44,824 nucleotides of DNA from an uncultured Oligoflexia bacterium (GCA_937120495.1 CAKZJW010000083.1:1-44824); one strand, 5' to 3'. Positions 34,811 through 44,824 are shown, counted from the stretch's first letter. The notes: a model not told the origin generated them from the letters alone. Made by a program: numbers and translations.

Positions 34811-35576
34811 TTTTATACCCTTATTTGTTTTACTGGTAAGTGGATGTGAACAAAATGAACTTGGGTTATCTACCTCACTTTTGGAAGGAACTGGTCTTGA
34901 TTGCTATGAGGAGTCAGTTCTTGATTCTAATCCAGTTGTATACTTTCGTTTTAATGAGCAAAGTGGAGCAAGCTCCGTTCGAGATTCAGGTAGTTCAAGA
35001 AATAATCCTACAGTTTTGAATGTTGATTTTGGAAGTCCTGGTGTGTTTGATAGAAATGATAATTTCTCAGCTGACTTTGATGGAACAGCAAGTTTAAATT
35101 TAGGGAACCATTCTTATCTTCAAATAACGGGAGATCAAACTATAGAGATGTGGATTCGCCCAACGACTTTTGGTGGAAGAAGAAATCCTTTTGCAAAAGC
35201 CTATGGTGGAGAGGGGACAATGACTTTAGAACCAACAGGTCAAATCAATTATTACTACGGTACAAATGGTGGCAATGGTGGCCCATATCAAGGGATTGGT
35301 TCTGGAGCGAGTACAACTTTGAATGCCTGGACTCATGTTGTTTTAGTAAGAGACTTATCTAATATGAGAGTTCGTTGGTACTTTAATGGAGTTGAAGTTC
35401 TAGATAGAGCAGCCAACTACGCTGCAGCGACAGCAGGACCTAATAATATGTTTATAGGCGAGGGTTATGTTTCAAACTTTATAGGGCAAATTGATGAGTT
35501 TGCTTTATATGACTCTGCTCTTTCTGCTGTAGATATTGCTGATCACTATGCAAAAGCTACGAATCCTTGTGAATAA
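34767..35576 (+). CDS. Lipoprotein with a LamG/concanavalin-like domain
   Basis: 269 residues. The signal is long: MMKDYLDYIKNLNF, then hydrophobic FIPLFVLLVSGC, with C27 as predicted lipid site. Residues ~60-265 form a LamG-type jelly-roll: VVYFRFNEQSGA, SADFDGTASLNLGNH, QTIEMWIRP, NAWTHVVLVRD, RWYFNGVEV, IGQIDEFALYDSALS. This domain usually binds sugars or proteins at the cell surface. The gene starts 44 bases before the end of the barrel gene in another frame; no later start codon would keep the signal peptide, so the overlap is real. GAGGGCGAAG may act as ribosome site. Confidence 0.85.
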   Translation: MMKDYLDYIKNLNFSFIPLFVLLVSGCEQNELGLSTSLLEGTGLDCYEESVLDSNPVVYFRFNEQSGASSVRDSGSSRNNPTVLNVDFGSPGVFDRNDNFSADFDGTASLNLGNHSYLQITGDQTIEMWIRPTTFGGRRNPFAKAYGGEGTMTLEPTGQINYYYGTNGGNGGPYQGIGSGASTTLNAWTHVVLVRDLSNMRVRWYFNGVEVLDRAANYAAATAGPNNMFIGEGYVSNFIGQIDEFALYDSALSAVDIADHYAKATNPCE

Positions 35577-35580
35577 ATAA

Positions 35581-36465
35581 TTATTGAAAAAATCTTTTAA
35601 TTGAAATACCGGTTTTAAAATTATCAACATTTGTAACTTGCTTTTGACCATCTTGAAATTCTTCGTCAATTTCAAGTGATTCAAATGCTGCTTCAAAAGT
35701 GAATTCCGTTTTCTTTGACATAGGAAGGCTTAAACCAAATTTTGTTATTGGTAATATGCGAACAGTTCCAGAGCTTGAAAGACCAGATGCTTTCGTTACT
35801 GATTGTCCAAAACCAAGGCCTAAACCAAAAGAGGGGCGAGCACCATAGAATGATCGAATTGGATCAAAATAATATCTTCCCTCTAAGATTCCTAAGAACC
35901 TTGTAGCCTTTAAAGAAGCTTCTTGAACATTAATTGTTTCACTTGTGTAACGAAGACCGTAAGCCATGGCAAAGTTTATATTAAATTCATGTTCAACAAA
36001 GCCTTCCAGTTGAATACCACCTCGTTGATCACTTTGTGTATCAACACCCGAAACACTTTCACTTATACCTTTAAAGAAAGAAGTGTGAAGTGCAAAAGAT
36101 TTTCTTGGAGCATAGAGGTCTGACTTTATAAATTTTGTTTTAACTTTTTCTGGAGTTAAGGCCCAAAGGTATTCTGTCGTGTCGTAGAAGGTTACTATTT
36201 GACCTTTTTTAAATGGGATTTCAGAAAAATTATTTTCAATTTCCCACTGAGTAAACTCTCGAGTAACAACAATTGCTTTTGCAATAACGCTTACATTATC
36301 CGCAGTGAATGTTGCTTGTTTACCTTGGAAGATACCGTCTTTTTTACCAGACCTTGTAATAAAAGTTTGACCTGATTTGGACACACCTTTAATAATCTGC
36401 AACTCATAGGCGAGAGCCATAGTTGAGCACAGAAGTAGGATAAAAGAGATGAATATTCTTATCAT
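35581..36465 (-). CDS. Outer-membrane barrel-like protein with an N-terminal periplasmic domain
   Basis: 294 residues. The signal MIRIFISFILLLCSTMALA is cleaved before YELQ. Residues ~20-110 form a small beta-rich domain (KDGIFQGKQATFT, KKGQIVTFYD). Residues ~120-294 look like a beta-barrel (GIQLEGFVEHEFNINFAMAYGLRY, SFGLGLGFGQS, TVRILPITKFGLSLP) ending in ISIKRFFQ. Family unknown. It is convergent with the LamG gene (4 bases between stops). Its promoter lies in the 43-base gap behind the Ig-like lipoprotein gene. Confidence 0.6.
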   Translation of the reverse strand: MIRIFISFILLLCSTMALAYELQIIKGVSKSGQTFITRSGKKDGIFQGKQATFTADNVSVIAKAIVVTREFTQWEIENNFSEIPFKKGQIVTFYDTTEYLWALTPEKVKTKFIKSDLYAPRKSFALHTSFFKGISESVSGVDTQSDQRGGIQLEGFVEHEFNINFAMAYGLRYTSETINVQEASLKATRFLGILEGRYYFDPIRSFYGARPSFGLGLGFGQSVTKASGLSSSGTVRILPITKFGLSLPMSKKTEFTFEAAFESLEIDEEFQDGQKQVTNVDNFKTGISIKRFFQ

Positions 36466-36498
36466 ACTTTAGTGTATCAAAAAGATCACTTGTTGCAA
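36466..36498 (-). promoter_or_regulatory. Promoter placed for a leaderless mRNA of the barrel-like gene
   Basis: On the minus strand TTGCAA (36498-36493), a 16-base spacer and TACACT (36476-36471) end five bases before the ATG at 36465. No Shine-Dalgarno sequence is present. Confidence 0.55.
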
Positions 36499-36508
36499 TA
36501 AAGATTAG

Positions 36509-39500
36509 TTAATTTCCTATAAACGCAGGATAACTTCCATTTACAGTCGTACTATCAGTCATAACATTAGTTTCATTTGTATTGTAGAAACCATTTCTGA
36601 TTTTATCTACAGTGTCAGATTCATGAAAACTAAAGAATAGCGGGTTAGACGTAGTATCCTGAGCCGGAGCAGCTACAGTAGATACTGCAGGACCACTTGA
36701 GTGACTTAAAGAGTCTGCACCAGTGAAAGTATAAATAGGTGTTACGTTTATAGCTGAGTCAGATACAAGGCTATTTACATTTAGCTTTGGATAATCATAT
36801 TCATGAAAATCAAATGCTCCACCACTGAAATTAACTTTTATCATATAAGCTGAATCAGGATTTGTAATTGCCGTACTTGTCTTAGAAAGAACAATATAGT
36901 TATCACCAGCAACTGTTCTATCAGAAACAATTCTTGCGTGTCTTATATCTTCAACATAATTCTCAAAACCAATTGCGCTAATCTTCTCAATAGGAGTGTT
37001 GATATTTAAATTGGCTGCATTTAATCTCGTCATTGTAAGGTTTCTATTTGTTCCAGCTCCAGATATATTTACCGCTGATACAAATACATCAGTCATAGCA
37101 TCATTTACAGTAATGTCTACATCTTCTAGTTGTACTGGAATTGCAGCATTAGTGTACACGTTCTTAACTGAATCAGTTACTGCTAAAGTTACAGCATCTA
37201 ATTTAAATACATCAAGATCAGTATCTTCATTTTTTGCAGCAAGATATAAAGATGCGCCTTTATAAAATTGTTTAACTTCTCTATTGTTTGTATCAGAAGC
37301 AGTTACAAAAGTAGTTGATACAATAGGGGTAGCAACAAGACCAAGTGGATCTCTTACACTATCACCTTTACCCATGGATATTTTCTGAGATTGTGAAACA
37401 TCAAGGAAAGGTAAAATCCAATGATCATCAATAACTTGAACATTTCCAATATAACTAGCAGAAGAAGAAACTTCATCATAGTAGTCAAACTCAGCTGGCC
37501 CGTGAATTCTAACAGTATTAGCAGCTACAACCTCAGCATAGAATTCATGAGAGGCAGCTTCTATATCAGCTCCAACAGTTGGAACTAATTGTGTGTTATT
37601 TATTGCGGCAGCTAAATCTGTTGCTGTTGAACTTGGACTAACTCCACAAGATCCACCAGAACAATATCCTTGAATATTAAGGGCAGCATTTGTGGCAACA
37701 TTAAACTGATAGTTAACTGAACTACCATTATTAGTTTTTAGAATTAGAACTTCATTCCCAAGAGGGGCAGCAGTAAAAGTGATGTCTAATACACCTGTAC
37801 TTGCACTACTAAAAGTAACATTTGGACTGGCCTCTAGAGTAGATGCACCTTCATCATATAAGTCATCAGCTTGACAAGTAGAGTGTGGAGCATCGTTATT
37901 TGTAAAATAGAATCCACAGTAGTTAAAGTTTAATCTACCATCTCTTATATCAATTCTTCTAATTCTGTATTGTGGAAGACCGTTTACATTCTCATTTACT
38001 TTATAAGCAATAACGAGTTGTCCGTTAGTTCCTAAGCCATCATCAGAGTTACCACTAATTGAAAGCTCTCTTGCAATAACGGGAATCTCTCCAGCAAAAC
38101 TATCTTCCGTAGGGAATGAGATAGAGTGTACTGGTTTAAATTCATTATTGTTTGTTGGATCGATAATTGATTTTTCAACAAATATTTTATTTAAAGTAGT
38201 GTAAGTTGTATAAAGTGATTTCGTTGCAGGGTCATACCATGAAGCTACGTCATCTCCATTCGATGCATCACCAGGAACTTCTGTTCTTGCAACATAATTT
38301 GAGGTTCCAATAACACTTAACCCTGTCCAATTTTTATTAACAGCACAAGTTGCAACTTCATTTCCTGAACCGTCATCTCCGGCACAAAGTCTAAGGTCGA
38401 TAAGAGTTCCACTTGGAATATTGTGGTTTGGAGTCCAAACTAGGGCAGGAGTGGCTTGAGCTGAATTGTTTGCATTTGGAATATCTACAAATGTACCAGT
38501 TTGACCAACATCAATTCTCCACTGCCATTCAATCCCAGCACCATCATAAAGACTTGCATCTGTGATATGTGAGCTCAGAACATCAATATTAAATGGAACA
38601 CCTGCAACTGCAAAGTATCCAGTTAAATCAACTATGCTTGCATCTCCAAAAACTGGAGGAGGGTTTACGTTATTTACATTAATAGTTAATGTTGCTTGAT
38701 CTGTTGAACATGTTACACATGCTGGAATATAAGACTCAGGTCTATCACTAACAGATACATAAATATTTGATGCTCCATCAGCAGTTACGGCCCACTCTGG
38801 AATTGTTACTGTTGTCTGAGCTCGGAACCATTCTTTGTGATCTGTTCTTTGGTAAACTGTTGTTGATGATAGAGGACTAATTCCACCAAGAGCCTGATTA
38901 CTCATCGTTACAGATAATGAAAAGTCATCTCGTTGTGTATCTCTAACTAAAGTGTTTATTACGTACTGAGTTCCCTCTGATATTGTACCAAGAGCAGCAG
39001 TTGAACTTGTATTTGCTGCAATCCATGATTGCGTATAAGTTGGGTTGCCAATATCTACCGACCCGTTAACATAGTAGTCTTGAGAAGCAGCAATTCCTGC
39101 AGTTATAAATGGTGCAATTGAAGTTGAACTTAGATCTTGATTTTCAGTAACGTTAATAGCCCAAGTTACAATGTTTGAATCTTTTGTAACACCACTACCA
39201 ACACCATTGTTTGCATCTCTAACAAATGCTTGAAGTTCATAAGTTCCACTTTCAAGTTTTCCAAGGTTATTAAATGCATCCATTCTAAGAGCACAAACTA
39301 GCTTCTGACCACTTGGTACTGTTCCAGAAGTTTCTGTGTGATCGTACGTACAATCAGAGTAGGTAGAAGGATTCGATGAAGCTCCACCGATAACATCAAC
39401 ATTATTCCATGCTCCAGCACCAGTCTTTTTTAATTGATAGAAAACTTGATAATCAGTTTCTGCTTGAATATCTGGATCATAATCAATTCTGATTGCAAAC

Positions 39501-40888
39501 TCTGAAGCTGTACTTCCACTGTCTCCAGCATCAATATAGTCAGTGTCATTACTATCAACATTATTATTTACTGATTGAGTAATATCACAATTATTGTAAC
39601 TTACATCTGTTACTCTCGAACAACTCATACCAGCAGAAAGTGCAGGTCCATCGATTGAGATAACAGGCCTGATATTTTTTGGTCTAACAACAACATTCCA
39701 GCTAAGAGCTTCAATTAAGTCGTTTGTTCCTGTTGCAAAAGTTTGCACTGTAATTGTTCTTGCTTCAGCAATATCTGGGTTTGTAAGATTAAAGTGCACT
39801 TGAGCAGCATTTAATTGTAAATGATCTGCACAGAAGACATTTGTTAATCCAACTCTTGTCCCAGTTGAAATTAAATTTCCATTAACAACATACTTAACAT
39901 CAATATCAGCTGTACCTGTCGGAACAAGTTTATCTACATCATCAAATTCAACGCATAGACCAGTCGTCCCAAGATCTAAGTTTACACCTGTGTTTGTTTG
40001 ACTCCAACCACCAGCATCAAATGTAATTCCATCTCTAACAGTAATTGTTTCAGTTAGTATTGGATTACCACTAGCACCAATTGGTTGAATAACAGGGTAA
40101 TCAGGGTCGATAATATTTAGAACCCATGTGTATGAATCAAATAGTGGGTCGGCGACACCACCATCATGAAGTTTAATTTCTAAAGTATGAAGTCCATTAG
40201 AAAGAGTATTTGGTGTTACTGCAAAATCAGCAACTGTAGATACCCCAGAAAAAGGACCAGTCTCAACAAGTACTCCATCAAGATATATAAAGTAATTTCC
40301 ATCCTCAGAATCAGGAGAACTAATTGTCGCCTGGAGAGTTTGTGGAGTAGAGATTGTATTTAAGTATGTGTAGGCTGTTGCTGCAGGTATTGCAGATGTA
40401 AGCTGTGGAGGAGTAAGTGAGCTAACAATTATATTCCACGAAACACTATCTAGTTGGTTAACACCAGCTTGATCATATAAGACAGCTTCTACAACATAAG
40501 TACCAGCTGGATATACATTTGGAAAAAAGTTAAATGCTACAGAGTTACTCAGTGATGGAGAAGTTGCTGTAACAGTTGACGTATGAACAAACCACTTTAC
40601 TGTAAAACCATAATTGTACACATCACTTACAGAAACTGTGTGTGCGATCGGCGCTAGAGTTGAATGTGGAGTTGTATAAGAATTTGCGGGAGATTTTGAA
40701 CCGATGAAAACGGTATTACTTGTAGAGGCACCAATAACTGGTACACATTTTCTTTTAGAAGCATCAAAGGCTTCACTGCTTGCACACTGAGTTTCTTTTT
40801 CTGCTGGCAAACAACCAACCAAAGAGACACTCAATATGAGCATAAGTAATAAGTTTTTAAAAAATGTGTTTTGCAAATTAATTCCCAT
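36509..40888 (-). CDS. Giant surface lipoprotein with Ig/PKD-like repeats
   Basis: 1459 residues. The signal MGINLQNTFFKNLLLMLILSVSLVGC predicts a lipidated C26, followed by a low-complexity linker. The first ~900 residues contain repeated beta-sandwich units with the PKD/Ig-like rhythm: each unit ends in a strand like VSWNIIV, YTWVLNI, LSWNVVV or VTWAINV before a proline-rich junction. Several cysteine pairs occur (CSRVTDVSYNNCD, CVTCSTDQ, CAGDDGSGNEVATC). The C-terminal ~500 residues have a different, propeller- or lectin-like beta pattern without clear family. It should be displayed on the outer membrane and may mediate adhesion. No ribosome site is obvious (GGGA lies upstream of the ATG). 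Confidence 0.8.
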   Translation of the reverse strand: MGINLQNTFFKNLLLMLILSVSLVGCLPAEKETQCASSEAFDASKRKCVPVIGASTSNTVFIGSKSPANSYTTPHSTLAPIAHTVSVSDVYNYGFTVKWFVHTSTVTATSPSLSNSVAFNFFPNVYPAGTYVVEAVLYDQAGVNQLDSVSWNIIVSSLTPPQLTSAIPAATAYTYLNTISTPQTLQATISSPDSEDGNYFIYLDGVLVETGPFSGVSTVADFAVTPNTLSNGLHTLEIKLHDGGVADPLFDSYTWVLNIIDPDYPVIQPIGASGNPILTETITVRDGITFDAGGWSQTNTGVNLDLGTTGLCVEFDDVDKLVPTGTADIDVKYVVNGNLISTGTRVGLTNVFCADHLQLNAAQVHFNLTNPDIAEARTITVQTFATGTNDLIEALSWNVVVRPKNIRPVISIDGPALSAGMSCSRVTDVSYNNCDITQSVNNNVDSNDTDYIDAGDSGSTASEFAIRIDYDPDIQAETDYQVFYQLKKTGAGAWNNVDVIGGASSNPSTYSDCTYDHTETSGTVPSGQKLVCALRMDAFNNLGKLESGTYELQAFVRDANNGVGSGVTKDSNIVTWAINVTENQDLSSTSIAPFITAGIAASQDYYVNGSVDIGNPTYTQSWIAANTSSTAALGTISEGTQYVINTLVRDTQRDDFSLSVTMSNQALGGISPLSSTTVYQRTDHKEWFRAQTTVTIPEWAVTADGASNIYVSVSDRPESYIPACVTCSTDQATLTINVNNVNPPPVFGDASIVDLTGYFAVAGVPFNIDVLSSHITDASLYDGAGIEWQWRIDVGQTGTFVDIPNANNSAQATPALVWTPNHNIPSGTLIDLRLCAGDDGSGNEVATCAVNKNWTGLSVIGTSNYVARTEVPGDASNGDDVASWYDPATKSLYTTYTTLNKIFVEKSIIDPTNNNEFKPVHSISFPTEDSFAGEIPVIARELSISGNSDDGLGTNGQLVIAYKVNENVNGLPQYRIRRIDIRDGRLNFNYCGFYFTNNDAPHSTCQADDLYDEGASTLEASPNVTFSSASTGVLDITFTAAPLGNEVLILKTNNGSSVNYQFNVATNAALNIQGYCSGGSCGVSPSSTATDLAAAINNTQLVPTVGADIEAASHEFYAEVVAANTVRIHGPAEFDYYDEVSSSASYIGNVQVIDDHWILPFLDVSQSQKISMGKGDSVRDPLGLVATPIVSTTFVTASDTNNREVKQFYKGASLYLAAKNEDTDLDVFKLDAVTLAVTDSVKNVYTNAAIPVQLEDVDITVNDAMTDVFVSAVNISGAGTNRNLTMTRLNAANLNINTPIEKISAIGFENYVEDIRHARIVSDRTVAGDNYIVLSKTSTAITNPDSAYMIKVNFSGGAFDFHEYDYPKLNVNSLVSDSAINVTPIYTFTGADSLSHSSGPAVSTVAAPAQDTTSNPLFFSFHESDTVDKIRNGFYNTNETNVMTDSTTVNGSYPAFIGN

Positions 40889-41097
40889 CTAATTCCCAAT
40901 TTTAAATTTATCCCATTAACTTCTCGGCATTTTGAATACATTCTTTAAAGAAGCTAAAGTATTTCTATAGATATTTTCTCAGCAAGTTGGATGGTCCATA
41001 GAACAGAAAACTAGTTTTGTCGTTATTTCAGTAGGTTAGCCTAAAAAAGACTAGAGTCGGACTAAAATAAACGGTTTTTTGGAGCAACAATTATTGG

Positions 41098-44000
41098 CTA
41101 ATAGTAGTTATAATTGAGCTTTCGGAAAGGAAGGTTGGTTGTTGTACATGTAAGCTGGCCACCAAGGGTGTTACAAGTGGTACTGTTAAATCCTGCTTGC
41201 CCATGAGCATTTGCACCCCAACACATAAAATTGTACTTATCGTTTAACTCGTCAAATTCATTTTTAGAAGAATCCTCTAATACTGCACAAGCGTGATTCT
41301 CTCCTGCAGATAGATCGATCCCATCAAATCCAGAACTTAAAATATTTTGAGTCTCACGACTATTAGAGTAGAGGTAGTTCATTTCAAAGTTTAATGTTTG
41401 GAAGACACTGGCTCCAGTTAGATCAAAGAAATCTGATACCCATCCATACATATGTGTACCTGCAGTTGTCTCTGTAACAGGGTCGTTTACTTCATCTCCA
41501 CCAAAGTGACGGTGAACTTCTGCATCGGCAGTATTTTTTGTTCCTGTTATAAAGTAACTTCCGTCACCAATAAAGTTTGTGTCTGTTTTAAAGTTAGTTC
41601 CAGGAAGCTGTGTCGTATAGGGAACGAGAATATCACCGCCATAAGATCCAGCAAAATCATTATTAGAACCAATATTATTTAAAACACCAGTCTCTTTTGC
41701 TACACCACCATATTTAATTGTTTTATTTGATCCCCAACATTTTATATTCTTTCCAGGAACCTGAACTCCGGTAGCATTAAAATAATTATCGTAGACTCCA
41801 CATGTATAAGTACCACCTGCTGCAATCACGCTTGCAGGCTCTCTAACTTGTGCATATTGATTTTTAATAGTAGTAACTCCTACATCAACTGCCGCAGCAA
41901 TCGTTGCATTTGAAGGTAATGTTCCAAGGTTTGCAAATTCAGCAGCCGTTGTATGGCCAGTGCTTTCTAAATTCATATCTCTTGAGAAGAAGATTGAAGG
42001 CGAACCAAGTTTATCAATAAAGTTTGTATCAGTTAAAGAAACTGATGAGTAAGCAGGGTTTGCGATTCTACCAGCTTGATGAATTCGACCTAGTCCAAGT
42101 TGTCCGTGATCGTTGCTACCAAAGCATCTTGTGTTAAAAGTTGTATGAGTCGTTACAGGCTGATAGTTAATACAAGAGTGCTCACTACCAAGACTTAAAC
42201 TAGTTATAGGCCTTAATAAAATATTCGCAGGTATTGGAAAGAGTGGGGTGTCTTTATTAATGCGAGATAAACTTGAATTGATTCCAATTTGTCCTTTATT
42301 ATTTTTTCCCCAACAATAAACTCTGTTATTTGTTAGAAGTGCACATGCATGGTCACCACCGGCAGCGATACTTTTTACTGTTCCAAAAAGATTGAGCTGT
42401 TCAAGATTATCACCCATCTCAGTAATTACATTCCCAATTAAGTTATCTGTACCTGATGGTATTGGTCCAGGAATAAAAATCTCAGTACTCGTTTGCCCAA
42501 AGGTATTATCCCCCCAACACTTTATTCCTAAGCCAGCATTTATTTGGGCACAAGTTGTGTTTCTCATTGCCGCAATAGACTCAACGTCCACGCCAACACC
42601 TAAGTCAAGATATGGTAGAAGTATGCTCATTGTATTTGCAGCATTTCCTCTATTAAATGAATTACCAAGCCCCAATTGAGCTTTGTTATTTAATCCCCAG
42701 CACTTAACTTTTTTATTGCTAAACAGAGCACATGTATGTGACTCACCAAGGGCAAGTTCGAGAACGTAAAGTGGGAAGCCGTAGTCATCTACACCAAGAC
42801 GGACTTGATTGCTAGAGCTTGCTAAGTTATCAAGAGGGTTCCCACCAAAATCAAAGGTACTCTCTGTTCCTAATTGGCCAAACTCATTTGAGCCAAAACA
42901 CATTACGCGCCCTCTAAATAGGGTACATGTATGTCCCTTGAAGTTATTTCCGGAGCCACTGTAAGTACCGGCCTTACTTGTAAAAATTTTCATCTTCGGA
43001 ACTGTTAAAAAAATTGTTTTATTAAAAGGTGTATTGTTTGTAACTTCTAAGTTAGGGGAGTTTGAAATAACAATACTTTTAAGTCGTCTGTAGTCACCCG
43101 TAATACTTGGATCTATGCTCGACTCAAATTCAAATTCATTGCTTGGGTTTAGCGATACCACACGACTTGGTGCTGAAGTTGTTGCATTATTTACTCTTAC
43201 ATTATTAGAAATAGTTTGAGTTATTTCAATTGGCACAGCACTAGCATCCTGACCAGTAAAAGTATTATAGCCTAGTATTGAAAAGTTTAAAGAGTTCTCA
43301 ACTTCATACTCTGGTACAGTAATCGAGTTACCTGTATAGATTTTGTTAATATTTGTAATTAGTACCGGCTTATTATCATCATTACTTATAGTAAGAATGT
43401 GAGTGCTATTTGCTCCTATTGTAATGTTTTGAGGGGCAACAATTTGTGCAATAACTGTCTCGTCAATTTCATATCTCAGGTCTCTATTAACCTTTACGAC
43501 AAAGGAGCCTGATAAAGTGTTAGGGTCTGAAGTTTCAGCAGCAGGTAGAGTGTATGTTATAACATCGTCAGACCTTGTTGACCCTGTGTCTCCTGTAATA
43601 GCACCTAGCTGTAAAGAGTAGTCGGATCTCATGTATTCAGAACTGTTAATAGGAAGTTCTTTAAAGGCTGCTGTTCCTGCAAAATTTATATCAAAGCTCA
43701 TGTCAAGATGTTGATGTAATATACTTGCCTGAAAGTTATAAGTTAAATTAGTTGTCGTTGGAATCGGGTCTGGAGCGGAATAAGAATCGATTTGCAAGGC
43801 TGTGTTTGGAGAGCCATTGTCTTCATTTATTGGACTTGCTGGAGTGCTTGAGAATTCAACCTTTGGTGGAGGGCTCCCCTCCGAAATTGAAACAATAAAT
43901 TCATCGTCCACAGGGCTAACTGTATAAGGGTAGTAGATAGGTGGTATGTCATCTTCGGAAATTCGAATATAAAACTGTTCAGTTCCTTCATAAACGATAT

Positions 44001-44824
44001 CGTCGTGTTTCAATTCTATGTCAACATTAAACATCGAGCTACCAGCTGTAACAGTCACAACCTTTGTGAAAATTACACCAACGGGATTATTAAGATATAA
44101 TATTGGAGAACTGGCTGCAGCACTGGTTGGAGTTGGAATTGTTGCAGATAAACCTGAAAGAAAATTATTCAATATGAAATCATTTTCATCCGCTTTGAAA
44201 AAATCAGGATTATTCGTTTGAACAATTTCAACCTTGAAAGTTGAATCTCCAGCAGAGGGCGTAGAGAGGTGAAAAGGAATGCTAATAACTTCAGGCGTAA
44301 CTTCATTTTTTGTAATAAATTTATCACCTTGAAATCTTGCAACACTAGGAGCGTCAGAATCTTTTATTGATATAATTGTTAAATCGTTTGCCGGATCTAT
44401 CGTTGCAGCACCCGATTGAATTGAGTCGATACTTAATTCAAAGGCTTCATCTCTATCGAGTTCAAAGAGGTTGTCGGCAAGAAGTCTGAAATCAAGACTT
44501 ATAGTCGTTTCTCCTGCTGGGATAGTGAGTTCTGCGCCTGCTCCGATTAGGGCTTGCAACTCAGGTGCGTCAGTTGCGATATCTGCACACTTAAATGTTT
44601 TGTTTCCAGCAGCTAATGGAATGTTTAAATCACATTCATTAAAAACAGTATTTGCTGCATAGGTAAATGTAATATCCTCATTAGATGCATGATCTAATTT
44701 AAAAACAACATTAACCATATTGTTTTCATTTTGAATAATTACACCTTTAGTTAGTGGTGGTATCGGAGCAGGTATAGCATTTATTGAAACAACTGGAACA
44801 GCTGTGGACTCGGTAAGATTTAAT
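41098..44824 (-). CDS. Giant Calx-beta plus RCC1-repeat surface protein, N-terminus beyond the right edge
   Basis: At least 1241 residues; the frame stays open from 44718 to the window end, so the start is outside. The N-terminal ~600 visible residues are Calx-beta-type modules (LTIPAGETTISLDFRLLADN-ELDRDEAFELSI, VSISEGSPPPKVEFS, RYEIDETVIAQI), calcium-binding repeats of surface proteins. The C-terminal ~600 residues hold at least seven RCC1-like blades with paired cysteines, such as HTCALFSNKKVKCWG, HACALLTNNRVYCWG and HACAVLEDS...FMCWG, each followed by a N-x-x-GQLG-type turn. RCC1 blades form a seven-bladed propeller that binds protein partners. Disulphide-paired blades fit an exported protein. 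The gene is upstream of the Ig-like lipoprotein and may share its purpose. Confidence 0.85.
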   Translation of the reverse strand, partial: LNLTESTAVPVVSINAIPAPIPPLTKGVIIQNENNMVNVVFKLDHASNEDITFTYAANTVFNECDLNIPLAAGNKTFKCADIATDAPELQALIGAGAELTIPAGETTISLDFRLLADNLFELDRDEAFELSIDSIQSGAATIDPANDLTIISIKDSDAPSVARFQGDKFITKNEVTPEVISIPFHLSTPSAGDSTFKVEIVQTNNPDFFKADENDFILNNFLSGLSATIPTPTSAAASSPILYLNNPVGVIFTKVVTVTAGSSMFNVDIELKHDDIVYEGTEQFYIRISEDDIPPIYYPYTVSPVDDEFIVSISEGSPPPKVEFSSTPASPINEDNGSPNTALQIDSYSAPDPIPTTTNLTYNFQASILHQHLDMSFDINFAGTAAFKELPINSSEYMRSDYSLQLGAITGDTGSTRSDDVITYTLPAAETSDPNTLSGSFVVKVNRDLRYEIDETVIAQIVAPQNITIGANSTHILTISNDDNKPVLITNINKIYTGNSITVPEYEVENSLNFSILGYNTFTGQDASAVPIEITQTISNNVRVNNATTSAPSRVVSLNPSNEFEFESSIDPSITGDYRRLKSIVISNSPNLEVTNNTPFNKTIFLTVPKMKIFTSKAGTYSGSGNNFKGHTCTLFRGRVMCFGSNEFGQLGTESTFDFGGNPLDNLASSSNQVRLGVDDYGFPLYVLELALGESHTCALFSNKKVKCWGLNNKAQLGLGNSFNRGNAANTMSILLPYLDLGVGVDVESIAAMRNTTCAQINAGLGIKCWGDNTFGQTSTEIFIPGPIPSGTDNLIGNVITEMGDNLEQLNLFGTVKSIAAGGDHACALLTNNRVYCWGKNNKGQIGINSSLSRINKDTPLFPIPANILLRPITSLSLGSEHSCINYQPVTTHTTFNTRCFGSNDHGQLGLGRIHQAGRIANPAYSSVSLTDTNFIDKLGSPSIFFSRDMNLESTGHTTAAEFANLGTLPSNATIAAAVDVGVTTIKNQYAQVREPASVIAAGGTYTCGVYDNYFNATGVQVPGKNIKCWGSNKTIKYGGVAKETGVLNNIGSNNDFAGSYGGDILVPYTTQLPGTNFKTDTNFIGDGSYFITGTKNTADAEVHRHFGGDEVNDPVTETTAGTHMYGWVSDFFDLTGASVFQTLNFEMNYLYSNSRETQNILSSGFDGIDLSAGENHACAVLEDSSKNEFDELNDKYNFMCWGANAHGQAGFNSTTCNTLGGQLTCTTTNLPFRKLNYNYY

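Noticed and set aside
41020..41097. Terminator after the Calx-beta/RCC1 gene
   Set aside because: A T-rich stretch follows a GACT/AGTC pair with only two loop bases; no sound stem could be drawn.

Overview
The window looks like a chromosomal segment of a low-GC, Gram-negative predator-type bacterium of the Bdellovibrionota, most plausibly the Bacteriovorax/Halobacteriovorax group. This is an inference. It rests on the AT-rich composition, the many Sec/lipoprotein signal peptides and outer-membrane barrels, the b558-type three-subunit succinate dehydrogenase, and very large surface proteins with Calx-beta, RCC1 and Ig-like repeats. No rRNA, tRNA, CRISPR array or insertion sequence was recognised. 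No gap between genes exceeds about 235 bases.

Layout. 1-3079 (-) is one uninterrupted open frame running off the left edge. Its first ~725 residues are a large secreted protein resembling the gene at 24298. The rest, left of about position 900, is far more GC-rich and encodes an FG-GAP/VCBS-type protein, so the edge is probably a chimeric assembly join (or a foreign fusion). 3225-4250 (-) is an outer-membrane barrel-like protein with a strong terminator. 4433-7833 (+) holds a DEAD-box helicase, a TIGR01777 epimerase, a small lipoprotein and an MscS channel. 7841-10497 (-) holds a group III truncated haemoglobin coupled to an acetyltransferase-like gene, a zinc-ribbon protein and a DUF1566-like lipoprotein. 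10643-14478 (+) holds queE, a 27-aa microORF, a TonB-like protein, a haem-type TonB-dependent receptor and a small secreted protein. 14516-17494 (-) holds a small lipoprotein, a DUF423 membrane protein, a YqhD-type alcohol dehydrogenase and a SprT-like/DUF2786 protein. 17583-20980 (-) is sdhCAB. 21119-24126 has a small protein and two converging, diverged HD-GYP-like regulators.

24298-31355 (+) is the most distinctive cassette: a 1241-aa secreted protein of unknown family, stop/start-coupled to a 1110-aa secreted subtilisin-family protease. It is followed by two tandem lipoproteins built mostly of glycine-spaced tetrapeptide repeats (31591-33984). From 34130 to the right edge come surface proteins: a small barrel, a LamG lipoprotein, another barrel, a 1459-aa Ig-like lipoprotein and a Calx-beta/RCC1 giant that runs off the right edge.

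Two gene-expression habits recur. Six gene junctions are TAATG (stop and start share one base). At least five genes have no Shine-Dalgarno sequence but a sigma-70-like promoter whose -10 box lies 5-7 bases before the ATG, which predicts leaderless mRNAs. Both patterns were read directly from the sequence; their significance is inference.
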